Positions 1 to 8,517 of a stretch of 36,865 bases of DNA are shown piece by piece. The stretch spans positions 1 through 36,865 of the forward strand of contig CAZYXP010000005.1 in NCBI GenBank assembly GCA_964651325.1, given 5' to 3'. Positions within the stretch are counted from its first letter, which is position 1. Each line of letters opens with the position of its first letter. Source of the DNA: JADFOB01 sp964651325. GTDB taxonomy: Bacteria > Planctomycetota > Phycisphaerae > UBA1845. Under the pieces are notes generated by a model. It was not told where the DNA came from. It did not search any database and was given only the letters and a program-made list of their open reading frames with translations. The position numbers were made by a program, and so were the translations under genes.

Positions 1-20
1 GCACAAGGGAGTGTTTTAAG

Positions 21-131
21 ATGATGAGAACAAGACCGGCGGTTATTGTCATGCTTCCGGTATGGCGTAGGCTTGAGCTTGTAGCATCTTCGGCTTTGGG
101 CGGGTGCGGACCGCGCATCAGGCCGTATTGA
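21..131 (+). CDS. possible 36-residue small ORF, unrecognised
   Basis: A short ATG-start frame with a purine-rich AAGGGAG about nine bases upstream. The peptide has a hydrophobic start (PAVIVMLPVW) and a late GGC, loosely like a lipobox but too far from a normal signal layout to trust. Third-position GC is lower than in the neighbouring genes. It ends eleven bases before the DUF554 start, so it could be a leader peptide or chance. No homology is recognised and the call is weak. Confidence 0.18.
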   Translation: MMRTRPAVIVMLPVWRRLELVASSALGGCGPRIRPY

Positions 132-141
132 GAGGTTCACG

Positions 142-936
142 TTGGATACGATCTGGTCGGCTCTTTCCGGTACAATGGTCAACGTGGCGACGGTCACGGT
201 CGGTAGCCTGGCCGGGCTTTCGATCGCCGGCAAGGTGGCTCAGCGTTATCGGTTGATCGTCCTCACGACGCTCGGACTCGTCACCATCACGCTCGGGATC
301 GATGCCTCTGTGCTTCGTTTCGCCGACACGGTGCGGGAATTCGGGCCCCAAATGGCCGACGGCCAGACGTACGGCGCCCGCCTGGCGATGGTCATGATCG
401 GCTCGCTGGTCTTGGGGTCGATTCTGGGAACGGCGCTGCGGCTTCACGATCGCGTGGAATCACTCGGGAAGTGGATTCACGGCCGCTTCTCAAAACAGGA
501 CGGCCGCGCCTTCGCGGAAGGATTCCTAACGGCCAGCGTCATTTTTTGCGTGGGCCCGCTCACGCTTCTCGGATGCCTCGAAAATGGGGCCCACGGGGAT
601 CCGAGCTACCTCTACATCAAATCGGTGCTCGACGGTTTTTGCTCGATGGCCCTGGCATCCGCATTGGGATGGGGCGTGCTCACGAGCGTGTTGACCGTGC
701 TCACGTTTCAAGGCGGTCTTTCCCTGCTGGCCATGGCCGTCGCCGAACCGCTCGACCCGGTTTCGATTCAGTTGATGACCATAGTGGGCGGCGTGGTCTT
801 GCTGGCGACGGCCCTGATGATTCTGGAGATCAAGGTCATTCCCGTGGCGGACATGCTTCCGGGCATCTTCCTGCCTCCTTTGCTGGTTTGGATTGCCGAG
901 TACGTCCGGCCCGGAATCCTGTTGCCCGGTACCTGA
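142..936 (+). CDS. DUF554 family multi-pass membrane protein
   Basis: The 264-residue product resembles the DUF554 family (YdfK/YqgA-like), a group of inner-membrane proteins of uncertain function, often guessed to be transporters. What shows this: an N-terminal GTMVNVATVTVGSLAG segment near residues 10-25, a charged turn, then LAMVMIGSLVLGSILG, the family-typical FAEGFLTASVIFCVGPLTLLG around residues 125-145, and several further hydrophobic spans to the C-terminus, about seven in all. The start is TTG preceded by GAGAGG. The family is usually about 230-240 residues, so this is slightly long. It sits 29 bases upstream of bpt and may share its transcript. Confidence 0.85.
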   Translation: MDTIWSALSGTMVNVATVTVGSLAGLSIAGKVAQRYRLIVLTTLGLVTITLGIDASVLRFADTVREFGPQMADGQTYGARLAMVMIGSLVLGSILGTALRLHDRVESLGKWIHGRFSKQDGRAFAEGFLTASVIFCVGPLTLLGCLENGAHGDPSYLYIKSVLDGFCSMALASALGWGVLTSVLTVLTFQGGLSLLAMAVAEPLDPVSIQLMTIVGGVVLLATALMILEIKVIPVADMLPGIFLPPLLVWIAEYVRPGILLPGT

Positions 937-965
937 GCGGCCTCCTACAATACATCGTCACCCTC

Positions 966-1739
966 ATGAACCAGGATCCCGGGCCATCCAACGAATTTGC
1001 ATCTTCGCAAGAGGAGAGCGAGCCGCTGCGCGCGGTGAGCCCGGAAAGTCCGTGCCCCTACCTGCCCGGGCTTCAATCCCGCAGCGAGGCCTATCTGGCG
1101 GACGGGCTGACGGGAGAAATATATGAAGCGATGATGGCGCACGGTTTTCGCCGGAGTGGCCGGGTGGTGTATCGGCCGGTCTGCCGGGGGTGTCGGGCGT
1201 GTCAGCAAATCCGCGTTCTGGTCGATCGATTTCACCCGACGCGATCCATGCGCCGCGTGCGTCGCGCCAATCGTGATGTCGAGGTGGTCGTCGGCGTGCC
1301 CCGGCTAGACGCCGTTCGGGTTCGATTGTTCCGCCGCTACCTCGACTACCAGCATGACGGCGCGATGGCGCGGACGACGGAGGCGCTGCGAGAATTCCTC
1401 TACGACTCGCCGATGGAAACCCTGGAATTCGCGTACTACGCTTCAGGTACGCTGATCGCCGTGAGCATCGCCGATGTCTGCCCCAACGGGCTGAGCAGCG
1501 TGTACGTGTTCTTCGAACCAGACGAAAGCCGACGAAGCCTGGGCACGTACTCGGCGCTTTGGGAAATCGACTATTCCCGCCGCAACCGGCTTGCGTATTA
1601 CTACCTTGGCTTCTACGTTGCCAACTGCGCGACGATGTCGTACAAGGCAAGGTTTCGCCCCAATCAGGTGCTCGTGGAGCCGGATCGGTGGGCCATTTTT
1701 CGGGATGAGTGCTGCGTCAACGACTCAAGACATGCTTGA
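966..1739 (+). CDS. bpt: aspartate/glutamate leucyltransferase (Bpt, ATE family)
   Basis: This is a cytosolic aminoacyl-tRNA-protein transferase. Bpt enzymes move leucine from Leu-tRNA to N-terminal Asp or Glu, marking proteins for ClpS/ClpAP in the N-degron pathway. The 257-residue length matches the family. Visible marks are the N-terminal SPCPYLPGL at 28-36, the cysteine cluster CRGCRAC at 73-79, ARTTEALREFLYDSP near 135-150, and the C-terminal YYLGFYVANCATMSYKARFRP, typical of the acyltransferase fold. The open frame extends much further upstream, but that part overlaps the DUF554 gene out of frame, and ATG 966 places the conserved N-terminus correctly. The 3' end overlaps the start region of the next gene. 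Leucyl rather than arginyl specificity is inferred from bacterial family membership. Confidence 0.9.
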   Translation: MNQDPGPSNEFASSQEESEPLRAVSPESPCPYLPGLQSRSEAYLADGLTGEIYEAMMAHGFRRSGRVVYRPVCRGCRACQQIRVLVDRFHPTRSMRRVRRANRDVEVVVGVPRLDAVRVRLFRRYLDYQHDGAMARTTEALREFLYDSPMETLEFAYYASGTLIAVSIADVCPNGLSSVYVFFEPDESRRSLGTYSALWEIDYSRRNRLAYYYLGFYVANCATMSYKARFRPNQVLVEPDRWAIFRDECCVNDSRHA

Positions 1740-1780
1740 CACAACAACAGGCTCTGATCATCGCGAGAGGGCGTGCGGCG

Positions 1781-2875
1781 TTGCGTGACGAACACCTTCG
1801 GACTCGGCCCTTCGAGCGGATTCTGCTGATCAAACCCAGTTCCCTGGGCGACATCATCCACGCGCTGCCCGTCTTGCATGGGTTGCGGCATCGGTTTGAG
1901 CACGCCCAAATCGACTGGCTCATCGGCAAGCCGTTTGTTCCCTTGCTGGCCAACCACCCCCAAATCAGCGAGCTGATCCCCTTCGACCGCAAGAGATATG
2001 GTCGGGTGGGCCGGAGCTGGTCGGCCACAAAGGAGTTCACGCGGTTTCTTCGCTCGTTGCGGCAACGGCGGTACGACTTGGTCGTCGATCTCCAAGGATT
2101 GTTCCGATCAGGATTCCTGGCACGTGCCACAGGCGCGGCAGCTCGGATCGGATTTCGAGACGCCCGAGAGGGCGCTTGGATATTCTACAACCACCACCTC
2201 AAGCCGACGTGCGAAAACATGCACGCGGTCACGCGGAACTGGCTCGTGGCGCCACGGCTCGGTTTTGCCGATGTCCCGATTCGCTTCGAACTTGGTCGGG
2301 ATGCTGCCAGCGAGCAGGAGGCAAAGGGGCTGCTGGGAAGAAACGGTGCGGCTAAGGCCTCGCGATGGGTGGCCGTCGTCCCCGGGGCGCGGTGGGAAAC
2401 CAAAGTCTGGCTGCCCGAGCGATTCTCCCAGACCATCGACCGTTTGCAGGCAACGTCCGATATCCGTTGCGTACTGGTCGGCGGACCGGAAGACGTGGAC
2501 TTGTGTGCGGGGATTGGGCGGGCCTGTGCTTCGCCACCGCTCAATCTGGCTGGCAGCACGTCGCTTCCCCTGCTGTCGGCCATGCTGAGCGAGGTGGACT
2601 GCGTGGTGGGCCATGATTCCGGCGCGATGCACCTGGGTGCAGCCCAGGACACGCCGTTGATTTGCATCACCGGCCCCACAAACCCCATGAAAACAGGCCC
2701 GTATAAGCGATTGGAAGACGTGATTCGGCTCGATCTGGCGTGTTCTCCGTGCTATCTTCGCCGGCTGGCTCAATGCGTGCATCAGCATCAGTGCATGCGG
2801 GATCTCAGCGTCGAGATGATTACCGCCGCGGTGATGCAGCGGCTTGATCCGGCAACGCGCAAAACTCAAAAGTAA
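1781..2875 (+). CDS. glycosyltransferase family 9, LPS heptosyltransferase-like
   Basis: A GT9 enzyme, expected to transfer heptose from ADP-heptose to the lipopolysaccharide inner core on the cytoplasmic face. The N-terminus RILLIKPSSLGDIIHALP (about 13-30) is the WaaC/WaaF signature. Further signs are VDLQGLFRSG, VVPGARWETKVWLPERF, the sugar-nucleotide site GHDSGAMHLGAA near residue 277, and a C-terminal CSPCYLRRLAQC...CM cysteine group like WaaF. The frame is open back to a GTG at 1709 that overlaps bpt. TTG 1781, with GAGAGG ten bases upstream, gives a normal 364-residue N-terminus and is preferred. With hldE and lptFG nearby it supports an LPS role. WaaC versus WaaF type is not resolved. 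Confidence 0.85.
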   Translation: MRDEHLRTRPFERILLIKPSSLGDIIHALPVLHGLRHRFEHAQIDWLIGKPFVPLLANHPQISELIPFDRKRYGRVGRSWSATKEFTRFLRSLRQRRYDLVVDLQGLFRSGFLARATGAAARIGFRDAREGAWIFYNHHLKPTCENMHAVTRNWLVAPRLGFADVPIRFELGRDAASEQEAKGLLGRNGAAKASRWVAVVPGARWETKVWLPERFSQTIDRLQATSDIRCVLVGGPEDVDLCAGIGRACASPPLNLAGSTSLPLLSAMLSEVDCVVGHDSGAMHLGAAQDTPLICITGPTNPMKTGPYKRLEDVIRLDLACSPCYLRRLAQCVHQHQCMRDLSVEMITAAVMQRLDPATRKTQK

Positions 2876-2926
2876 CGGATCGCGCGAATCAAGGATCGCG
2901 CAGACAGGCCGATGCTTAGTCGATAA

Positions 2927-2932
2927 TATGAT
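2927..2932 (+). promoter_or_regulatory. possible -10 element before the DUF2062 gene
   Basis: TATGAT matches the sigma-70 -10 consensus at five of six positions, in the AT-rich patch of the 129-base gap after the heptosyltransferase. The best -35-like hexamer, CAGACA at 2901-2906, is 20 bases away, which is too far for a confident promoter. Confidence 0.25.
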
Positions 2933-3004
2933 GGGGTGGAGAACGCGATCGGCCCATGCCGGTCAGAGTATTTGGATCAAGGGTGGTGAAAAAAGGGCAT
3001 CGCA

Positions 3005-3574
3005 TTGGCGCAGATTCGGCATAGAATTCGCAGGTTTCTCCTGAACACGGTGCTTCACGCGAACGATTCACCGCACGTGATCGCGTTGGGGTGCGGCATC
3101 GCCATGTTCGTCGCGCTGCTTCCGCTGGTCGGTTTTCAAACGTTGATCGCCATTGGCATTGCGGCCATTTTCCGAGCCAACAAGGCGGTTTGCGTGCCAA
3201 TCGTGTGGATCACCAATCCCGCGACGTTGGTTCCGATCTATTGGGGATGCCTCCGCGTGGGGCAGTTCGTTCTGCCCGCCGGCGGTCCTGATCGCGCGGA
3301 AGAAATACAGCGACTTTCCGTGCTCGCCGCCGATGCGAGCATCCTCGACGCCGAATTCTGGTCGAGCCTCTACCACGTACTGATCGGGTTGGGCGAGGAG
3401 CTTTGGGTCGGGTGCTTGGTGGTGGGGATCACGCTTGCCATTTTGACCTATTTCTCGGTACGTTGGAGCGTTTCCGTTTATCGAGAACGACGCCGCCAGC
3501 ACCAACTCCGCCGCAACCTGCTTCGAACCAAGTTTCAGCGACCCCGAGCTGCCAAGCGGCAAGAACCGGCGTAA
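3005..3574 (+). CDS. DUF2062 domain membrane protein
   Basis: A 189-residue integral membrane protein of the DUF2062 family, whose function is not established. Family marks are the positively charged N-terminus, SPHVIALGCGIAMFVALLPLVGFQT (about 21-46), an alanine/isoleucine-rich span, and the conserved NPATLVPIYWGCLRVG segment near 70-85 that is diagnostic for DUF2062. A second hydrophobic region at about 120-155 is followed by an Arg-rich tail. The start is TTG with AAAAGGG seven bases upstream. No in-frame ATG fits better. It converges with lptG, leaving only 36 bases between stops. DUF2062 proteins are often linked with cell-envelope or glycan genes, which fits the neighbourhood. Confidence 0.82.
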   Translation: MAQIRHRIRRFLLNTVLHANDSPHVIALGCGIAMFVALLPLVGFQTLIAIGIAAIFRANKAVCVPIVWITNPATLVPIYWGCLRVGQFVLPAGGPDRAEEIQRLSVLAADASILDAEFWSSLYHVLIGLGEELWVGCLVVGITLAILTYFSVRWSVSVYRERRRQHQLRRNLLRTKFQRPRAAKRQEPA

Positions 3575-3610
3575 CGCCCCGATACTACACGCCCGATGCT
3601 ACACGCCCGG

Positions 3611-4717
3611 TCAGGTACGAATGCGGTCGATGAGCACCATCGCCACCGTGGCAAACACGAAAATCGGTATCCAAGCCATCAGCGCGGTCTCCGTTTCCGG
3701 TCGCAAACTCTGCATGACGAAATTCGTAACGTAGCAGCCCCCGCAGGCGAGCAGGCATTTCCCCGTATCCCCGAGCACGTTGGCCGGTGATCGATCAAGA
3801 AAGAACGGAATCCCCAGCAGCAACAAAACCAGGCTAATCAGCGGCGCGGCCACCCGGTTGTGCTTGGCGCGCATGATCGGCGCTCTCGCGGCGACCCCGG
3901 CGCGTTCCTGCTCTCGCAACTGGCTCAGGCTAAGATAGCTAATCCATCCTTCAGCCTGGCGCGTGAGCACGGCTTCGGGGCTGAGATCGCTTTCGTAGTA
4001 CTTGATCGGCTCCTCCCGAACGCTGTCGCGCGGCCGCAACGTGTCGCCCGTTTCGTGGGTCCGGATGACGCTTCGCCCCCGCTGAAGTTTCCATCGCCCG
4101 ATCGGCTGCGTAACGGTCGGCGGCTCCCAATTGGCGCGATCAGCCTCGACGGTCTTGACGATTTTCCCCCCATCGTCGCGGGTCAAGACCAGCATGCGGT
4201 GCAATTCGCGCGTGAGCGGATTAAATGCGCCGGCCGAGAGCAAGGCGCCCTCCCGATCTTTGAGAAACAGCACCTCGTACGCGCGCGTCCCATCCACGTC
4301 GTCGTGATCGCGCGCGAGCAGGTGGGCCACCGAGGGGATGCACAGCTCGTTATCCACCACGAGCAGGGCGGTCGTGCAGACCCCGAACAGGATTATCGGT
4401 CGCGCCACGCGAAACAGGCTGACCCCCGACGCCAGAATGGCCGTCAGCTCGTTGAGCCTTCTCATGCGGGCGAGCGCCGCCATGCACGAGAACAGCGTGA
4501 TGGCGCCCGAGAGCTGAGAAAAATAGAGAAAAACGTTGGGCCAATAGTAGCTGAAGATGTTGCCGACGACGACGGATAGCGGGTAGCCGTGCTCGGTGAA
4601 CTCATCCATGTTGACGAACATATCTAGTGTGATGTACAGGCTGATCATGACGCAAAGCGCCATGGTGTAGTTCACGATCAAAGACCGCAGAATGTATTTG
4701 TCCAGCGTATTGATCAT
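3611..4717 (-). CDS. lptG: LPS export permease LptG-like (YjgP/YjgQ family)
   Basis: One of the two membrane halves of the LptB2FG transporter, which extracts lipopolysaccharide from the inner membrane and feeds it to the LptA bridge. The 368 residues show the family layout: an N-terminal MINTLDKYILRSLIVNYT amphipathic start, three membrane segments (about 10-115, including the coupling-helix region AALARMRRLNELTAILASGVS near 81-101), a periplasmic beta-jellyroll region (about 130-290), and three C-terminal membrane segments with FFLDRSPANVLG. It lies 15 bases downstream of the longer partner, so they form one operon. Assignment of F versus G is by order and length, as both share one family. 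Confidence 0.85.
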   Translation of the reverse strand: MINTLDKYILRSLIVNYTMALCVMISLYITLDMFVNMDEFTEHGYPLSVVVGNIFSYYWPNVFLYFSQLSGAITLFSCMAALARMRRLNELTAILASGVSLFRVARPIILFGVCTTALLVVDNELCIPSVAHLLARDHDDVDGTRAYEVLFLKDREGALLSAGAFNPLTRELHRMLVLTRDDGGKIVKTVEADRANWEPPTVTQPIGRWKLQRGRSVIRTHETGDTLRPRDSVREEPIKYYESDLSPEAVLTRQAEGWISYLSLSQLREQERAGVAARAPIMRAKHNRVAAPLISLVLLLLGIPFFLDRSPANVLGDTGKCLLACGGCYVTNFVMQSLRPETETALMAWIPIFVFATVAMVLIDRIRT

Positions 4718-4732
4718 GGGTTAGCGCGTACT

Positions 4733-6340
4733 TCAGCGACGCAACACTCGCGTCAACGTCCAGGTGTCCAGCGCGGCGACCAGGGCGATTCCGCCCCACA
4801 ATACGATCAGCCCCAGGGCAAACGTCGGCGCGTTGTAGGTCATCTGCTTGCCCATCACGATGGAGATGATGATCAATAGCGAAGGGGCAAAACTGATGCC
4901 AAACGCCACCATGACATGCGCCCCTCGAAATATAATGCCCAGCGCCGCCCCCAGAATCACAAGTACAACCACGCTGACGCTGAAAGCCAGGCGTTCGTTG
5001 ATTGTGGCGACGATCCGCCGAACCGTTTCCCCTTGAGCCGCTTGGGCGGATTCGTATCGATCGATGAGCCTGGGATCTTCAAACTGAGATCCAGCGGCGA
5101 GCAAGGCCTCTGTAGACATGGCTGCCACCCGATCGACCACGTCGGCAGGAACGAAAACCGGGCCGAAGGTCTCCTTGTTGCGTTGCACGGTCTCATCGCC
5201 GCTCTCAAGCTGCACGTCATAGGAGGAGAGGATGATCCCACTCTCGGCGAGCGTATCGCCACGAACGACTTCAAGGCCCGCGCGCCGGGCAAATGCGTGT
5301 CGGGTCCGACCGTCAACGGTTTCTTCAATGGTGGCGTCGTACAATTCGATGCCCGCGGCCCCGCCCACCAGCTCCGCCCGCTCCGGCGTTACGATGATCA
5401 CTGAATCCGCGTCGTGGATTTCGAGCCGGTGATCCGCTATCCAGTCGTTCCACAGCACGTCGAAAAGCTGCTTCTTGCCCATGGCTGTCCGCAGGCGATC
5501 CATTTCCTGCCGCACCTCACGCCACGTTCCGGGATGGCGCCGATACTCAAGCAGCTCCCAAAGCGTAAGAAACTTGAGTTTGAGGGGGACCTGTTGGGGC
5601 ACTGTGTTTTGAGCGAGAATCCGGACCGCTTCTTCGTAAAATCGCTTGTCTCTTCTATCGAAAAAGCTCAGATCGAGCATGCGCCCGCTCACCTGAAGTT
5701 TCGAGCCGTCCGCCTGCGAGTCCTCTCGATGGAAACTCAACCGGACTTCTCGCGCCGTGCCGTACCGCGACCATTCCGCGCCGTCGATCTCGACAAACGC
5801 CACGCCGCCCAGAACGACGTCATTTGCGGGCCCGACGTTGACCTCGATATCATCGGCCGTAATCCGGTACTTGCCGCCCAGGGTGATGCCCCGGGGCCGG
5901 TCCAACCGCTGCTTGACCAAGGCCCCGATGTCGCCTGACAGGAAGCGCTCTAGGTTGCGAACCATGCCGGGTATGACAAAGCTGGTAAACGTGAAGGTGA
6001 CGATGGCGGAAACCAGGCTGAGCGCAATCGCGGGGATGAACAAGACGTGCAGGTTGATCCCGCTGCTGCGGCATGCGACGAATTCATTGTCGGCGCTAAG
6101 CCGCCCGTAGACCGACGCAGCGCTGAACAGCGCCGCCATGGGCAAGGTCAGCGCGGCCGCGACGGGAAGCATGAGGAGCATCAACCGAAGTAGCTGAGCC
6201 GGCGTGATCTCGCCGAGATCGATCATCTCCAAGAGCCCACCGCCCAGTCCGAGCACACCGGTCAGGCTCGCGGCGGTGAGCAGGAAGCTCTTGCCCATCT
6301 CGCGGAAAATATATCGAAGCAATGTCCAGGGAATCGGCAT
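4733..6340 (-). CDS. lptF: LPS export permease LptF-like (YjgP/YjgQ family)
   Basis: The partner permease of the LPS transporter and first gene of the reverse pair. At 535 residues it is much longer than E. coli LptF (about 366). The extra length is in the periplasmic middle, roughly residues 130-420. Visible marks are WTLLRYIFREMGKSFLLT at the N-terminus, membrane spans with LPVAAALTLPMAALF, the family-typical LSADNEFVACRSSGIN near 81-97 (coupling helix), and C-terminal spans including LGIIFRGAHVMVAFGISF. ATG 6340 is preferred to the adjacent in-frame TTG 6343. The long middle domain could be a lineage-specific periplasmic elaboration. Confidence 0.82.
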   Translation of the reverse strand: MPIPWTLLRYIFREMGKSFLLTAASLTGVLGLGGGLLEMIDLGEITPAQLLRLMLLMLPVAAALTLPMAALFSAASVYGRLSADNEFVACRSSGINLHVLFIPAIALSLVSAIVTFTFTSFVIPGMVRNLERFLSGDIGALVKQRLDRPRGITLGGKYRITADDIEVNVGPANDVVLGGVAFVEIDGAEWSRYGTAREVRLSFHREDSQADGSKLQVSGRMLDLSFFDRRDKRFYEEAVRILAQNTVPQQVPLKLKFLTLWELLEYRRHPGTWREVRQEMDRLRTAMGKKQLFDVLWNDWIADHRLEIHDADSVIIVTPERAELVGGAAGIELYDATIEETVDGRTRHAFARRAGLEVVRGDTLAESGIILSSYDVQLESGDETVQRNKETFGPVFVPADVVDRVAAMSTEALLAAGSQFEDPRLIDRYESAQAAQGETVRRIVATINERLAFSVSVVVLVILGAALGIIFRGAHVMVAFGISFAPSLLIIISIVMGKQMTYNAPTFALGLIVLWGGIALVAALDTWTLTRVLRR

Positions 6341-6801
6341 CAAGCCATCCAGTAACCTGCGGGCAGTCCAACACCCAGCTCCGCCAGCCGCGCCACGGCG
6401 GGGGCTGATCGCGGGGCACCCGCAACGCCGGTCCAGTGATCGTCGCCGCAGGATGGTAGGACTTCCCCTGAAGTTTGCAAATTGACGGCGCTATGTGCGG
6501 GCAAACGGGCAAACGGGCAAACTCGAAGTCGGGTGGTCCACGCCGAGCCGCGGCTTCAGCCCGCGCGGCGCCCAGGACTCGCGTGGCGCGCTGCTACGGA
6601 CGGCCGCGCAAGCTGAAGCATGCGGCTCGGGGGGAGCCCGATGGGCAGCGGCCCCCACAACGGAGCAATCCACCGCCATGCGAGGATCGGGGATTGGGTC
6701 GCCGTTTCACTAGCATCTGACCGATATACAGATGTCTGTGTGTCGGCGCGATCCGTGCGCGCCGCGAAGCGAAGCGACCTTTTGAACGTGGATGCTCTTC
6801 C
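6341..6801. other. intergenic gap between lptF and hldE
   Basis: A 461-base gap between divergent genes. It holds one REPIN-like pair (6545-6628) and a short inverted repeat, CATCTG (6714-6719) and CAGATG (6729-6734), flanking GATATA, which might be an operator or weak promoter element for hldE. I find no convincing coding frame and no clear -35/-10 pair. Confidence 0.6.
6545..6628. repeat. REPIN-like head-to-head pair of REP palindromes
   Basis: The left arm at 6545-6568 runs GAGCCGCGGCTTCAGC and ends GCGCGG. The right arm at 6604-6628 is the same motif in reverse orientation (CCGCGC, GCTGAAGC, GCGGCTC). Each arm folds on itself around CTTCAG or CTGAAG, and the two arms also pair with each other. 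This matches the REPIN arrangement known for REP sequences. A related pair is at 35746-35871. Confidence 0.7.
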
Positions 6802-8517
6802 ATGGCGGCCGACTTGCAGGGAAAGATCGTAAACATCGAGGGATTGCTTCACGGCTTGGATCGAAGCCGTGCGGCCGGAAAGACCATCGTCCAGTGCCAC
6901 GGCTGCTTTGACATTGTCCATCCCGGCCACATTCGCTACTTGGAGTTCGCCCGCCAACAGGGCGACGTGTTGGTGGTGACGATCACCGGTGATTCCGATG
7001 TCGGCAAGGGAGCCGATCGCCCGTACATCCCCCAGGAGCTTCGCGCCGAAAACCTGGCCGCCCTGATGTTCGTGGATTTCGTCTGTGTCACCGCGCAACC
7101 CACGGCCTCGGAAGTCCTTGGACAGGTCAAGCCCGACGTCTACGTCAAGGGTCGCGAGTACGAGAATTCCACTGACCCCGCGTTTCTGACGGAAAAGCGA
7201 GTCGTGGAGACTCATGGCGGTCGGATGATCTTTTCGAGCGGCGAGACCGTGTTCAGCTCCACCAAGCTGATCGAGCGCTTGCCGCAAAGCGCGGATTTTG
7301 ATGCCCACAAGCTTGCCCTTTTCTGCACTCGACACGAAATCGCGAATGATCCGCTTACGACCATGGTGGAACGGTTTCGGGGCATGCGCGTGCTCATCGT
7401 CGGCGACATCGTCTTGGATCGCTATGTGACGTGCGACGCGTACGGTGTGGCTAGCGAAGCGCCCGTGCTCAGCCTGATCGAACGAGATCAACGGCGCTTT
7501 GTCGGCGGCGCCGCGATTGTAGCGCGCCACGTGCAGGCGCTCGGGGCCCAGGCGTTTCTTCTCAGTTCCGCCGCTGGCGACGCGGACGCCGACACGACGA
7601 TGGTCCGCGCGCTTCTTGACCGTGAAGGCGTCGAAGCCCATCTGATGGAGAGCAGGCCCAATCTGGTGGAAAAAACCAGATTCCTGGCCGACGACACCAA
7701 AGTGCTCAAGGTGGACCGTGCCCATTGCTGCCCGCTCGATTCGATTTCCGAACGCCACGCCGCCCAAGTGTTGGAGCAACAATCCCGTTTGGCCGACGCA
7801 GTTATCTTCTGCGACTTCGGCTACGGCACGATCACCGGCAGCCTGCTGGCCCGTGTGCTTCCTTCATTGCGCCAAAACGTGCGTACGCTTACCGCCGACG
7901 TGAGCAGCGGATGCGCCAACCTGCTTCATTTCAACCATGCCGACCTGCTTTGCCCGACTGAGCGCGAAGTGCGCGCCATGCTCAACGATTACGAGTCGGG
8001 CCTTTCCGCTGTGGCTTGGCAACTGCTGGAGCAGACCTCGGCCAGGCACCTCTTCGTGACGCTCGAGAAGCGGGGTATGGTCGTTTTTGAGCGGCAGAGC
8101 CAGGATCGCCAGTCGTTTGAATGGTCCGGACGCCTCAAGAGCGATCAACTTCCCTCCTTCGCAGATCGTATTATGGACCGGCTCGGCTGCGGGGACGCCC
8201 TTCTTGCGGCGGCCACGCTGGCGCTGGCATCGGGGGCGTCGGTGCACCAAGCCGCATACGCCGGCAACGCGGCCGCGGCCATCGAGATTGCCACGGTGGG
8301 CAATCTTCCGGTATCCTCCGGGGCATTGTTGACATGGTTTGGGAGCCGACCGGAATTGTCGCCCGCTTCGACGAGGCCCCAAGGCGTTTTCGGTGAGCGA
8401 AAGAGTGTAACAAGGAGCGCCCTTGGTGGACCGGTTCAACCCCGAAAAGGGGCAAGCCATTCTGGATCGAATCAGCGGGATTCCCATAGTGGGATCGCTG
8501 AAATTCAAGATCATTGA
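6802..8517 (+). CDS. hldE: bifunctional heptose-7-phosphate kinase / heptose-1-phosphate nucleotidyltransferase, domains in swapped order
   Basis: HldE (RfaE) makes ADP-heptose, the donor for LPS core. The N-terminal third is the nucleotidyltransferase: QCHGCFDIVHPGH with the HPGH motif at 40-43, VKGREYENS near 115-123, and FSSTKLIERLP near 152. The PfkB kinase follows from about residue 193: RVLIVGDIVLDRY, the substrate loop GGAAIVARHVQALG near 235, and GCGDALLAA at 462-470 with Asp465 as the expected catalytic base. E. coli HldE has the kinase first, so the order here is reversed. The last roughly 55 residues are low-complexity and overlap the next gene by about 95 bases, so the true C-terminus is uncertain. 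ATG 6802 is the natural start. Confidence 0.87.
   Translation: MAADLQGKIVNIEGLLHGLDRSRAAGKTIVQCHGCFDIVHPGHIRYLEFARQQGDVLVVTITGDSDVGKGADRPYIPQELRAENLAALMFVDFVCVTAQPTASEVLGQVKPDVYVKGREYENSTDPAFLTEKRVVETHGGRMIFSSGETVFSSTKLIERLPQSADFDAHKLALFCTRHEIANDPLTTMVERFRGMRVLIVGDIVLDRYVTCDAYGVASEAPVLSLIERDQRRFVGGAAIVARHVQALGAQAFLLSSAAGDADADTTMVRALLDREGVEAHLMESRPNLVEKTRFLADDTKVLKVDRAHCCPLDSISERHAAQVLEQQSRLADAVIFCDFGYGTITGSLLARVLPSLRQNVRTLTADVSSGCANLLHFNHADLLCPTEREVRAMLNDYESGLSAVAWQLLEQTSARHLFVTLEKRGMVVFERQSQDRQSFEWSGRLKSDQLPSFADRIMDRLGCGDALLAAATLALASGASVHQAAYAGNAAAAIEIATVGNLPVSSGALLTWFGSRPELSPASTRPQGVFGERKSVTRSALGGPVQPRKGASHSGSNQRDSHSGIAEIQDH

Noticed and set aside
471..965. N-terminal extension of the Bpt frame
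   Set aside because: It overlaps the DUF554 gene in another frame, is Arg/Gly/Pro-rich, and precedes the conserved Bpt N-terminus at ATG 966.
3860..4579. 239-residue forward frame inside lptG
   Set aside because: The opposite strand has a complete LptG with spans and coupling-helix motif. The forward product is a low-complexity shadow.
6556..7782. 408-residue reverse-strand open frame
   Set aside because: It lies antisense to hldE, whose HPGH and GCGD motifs are clear. Long antisense frames are expected at this GC content, and no family motif is seen.
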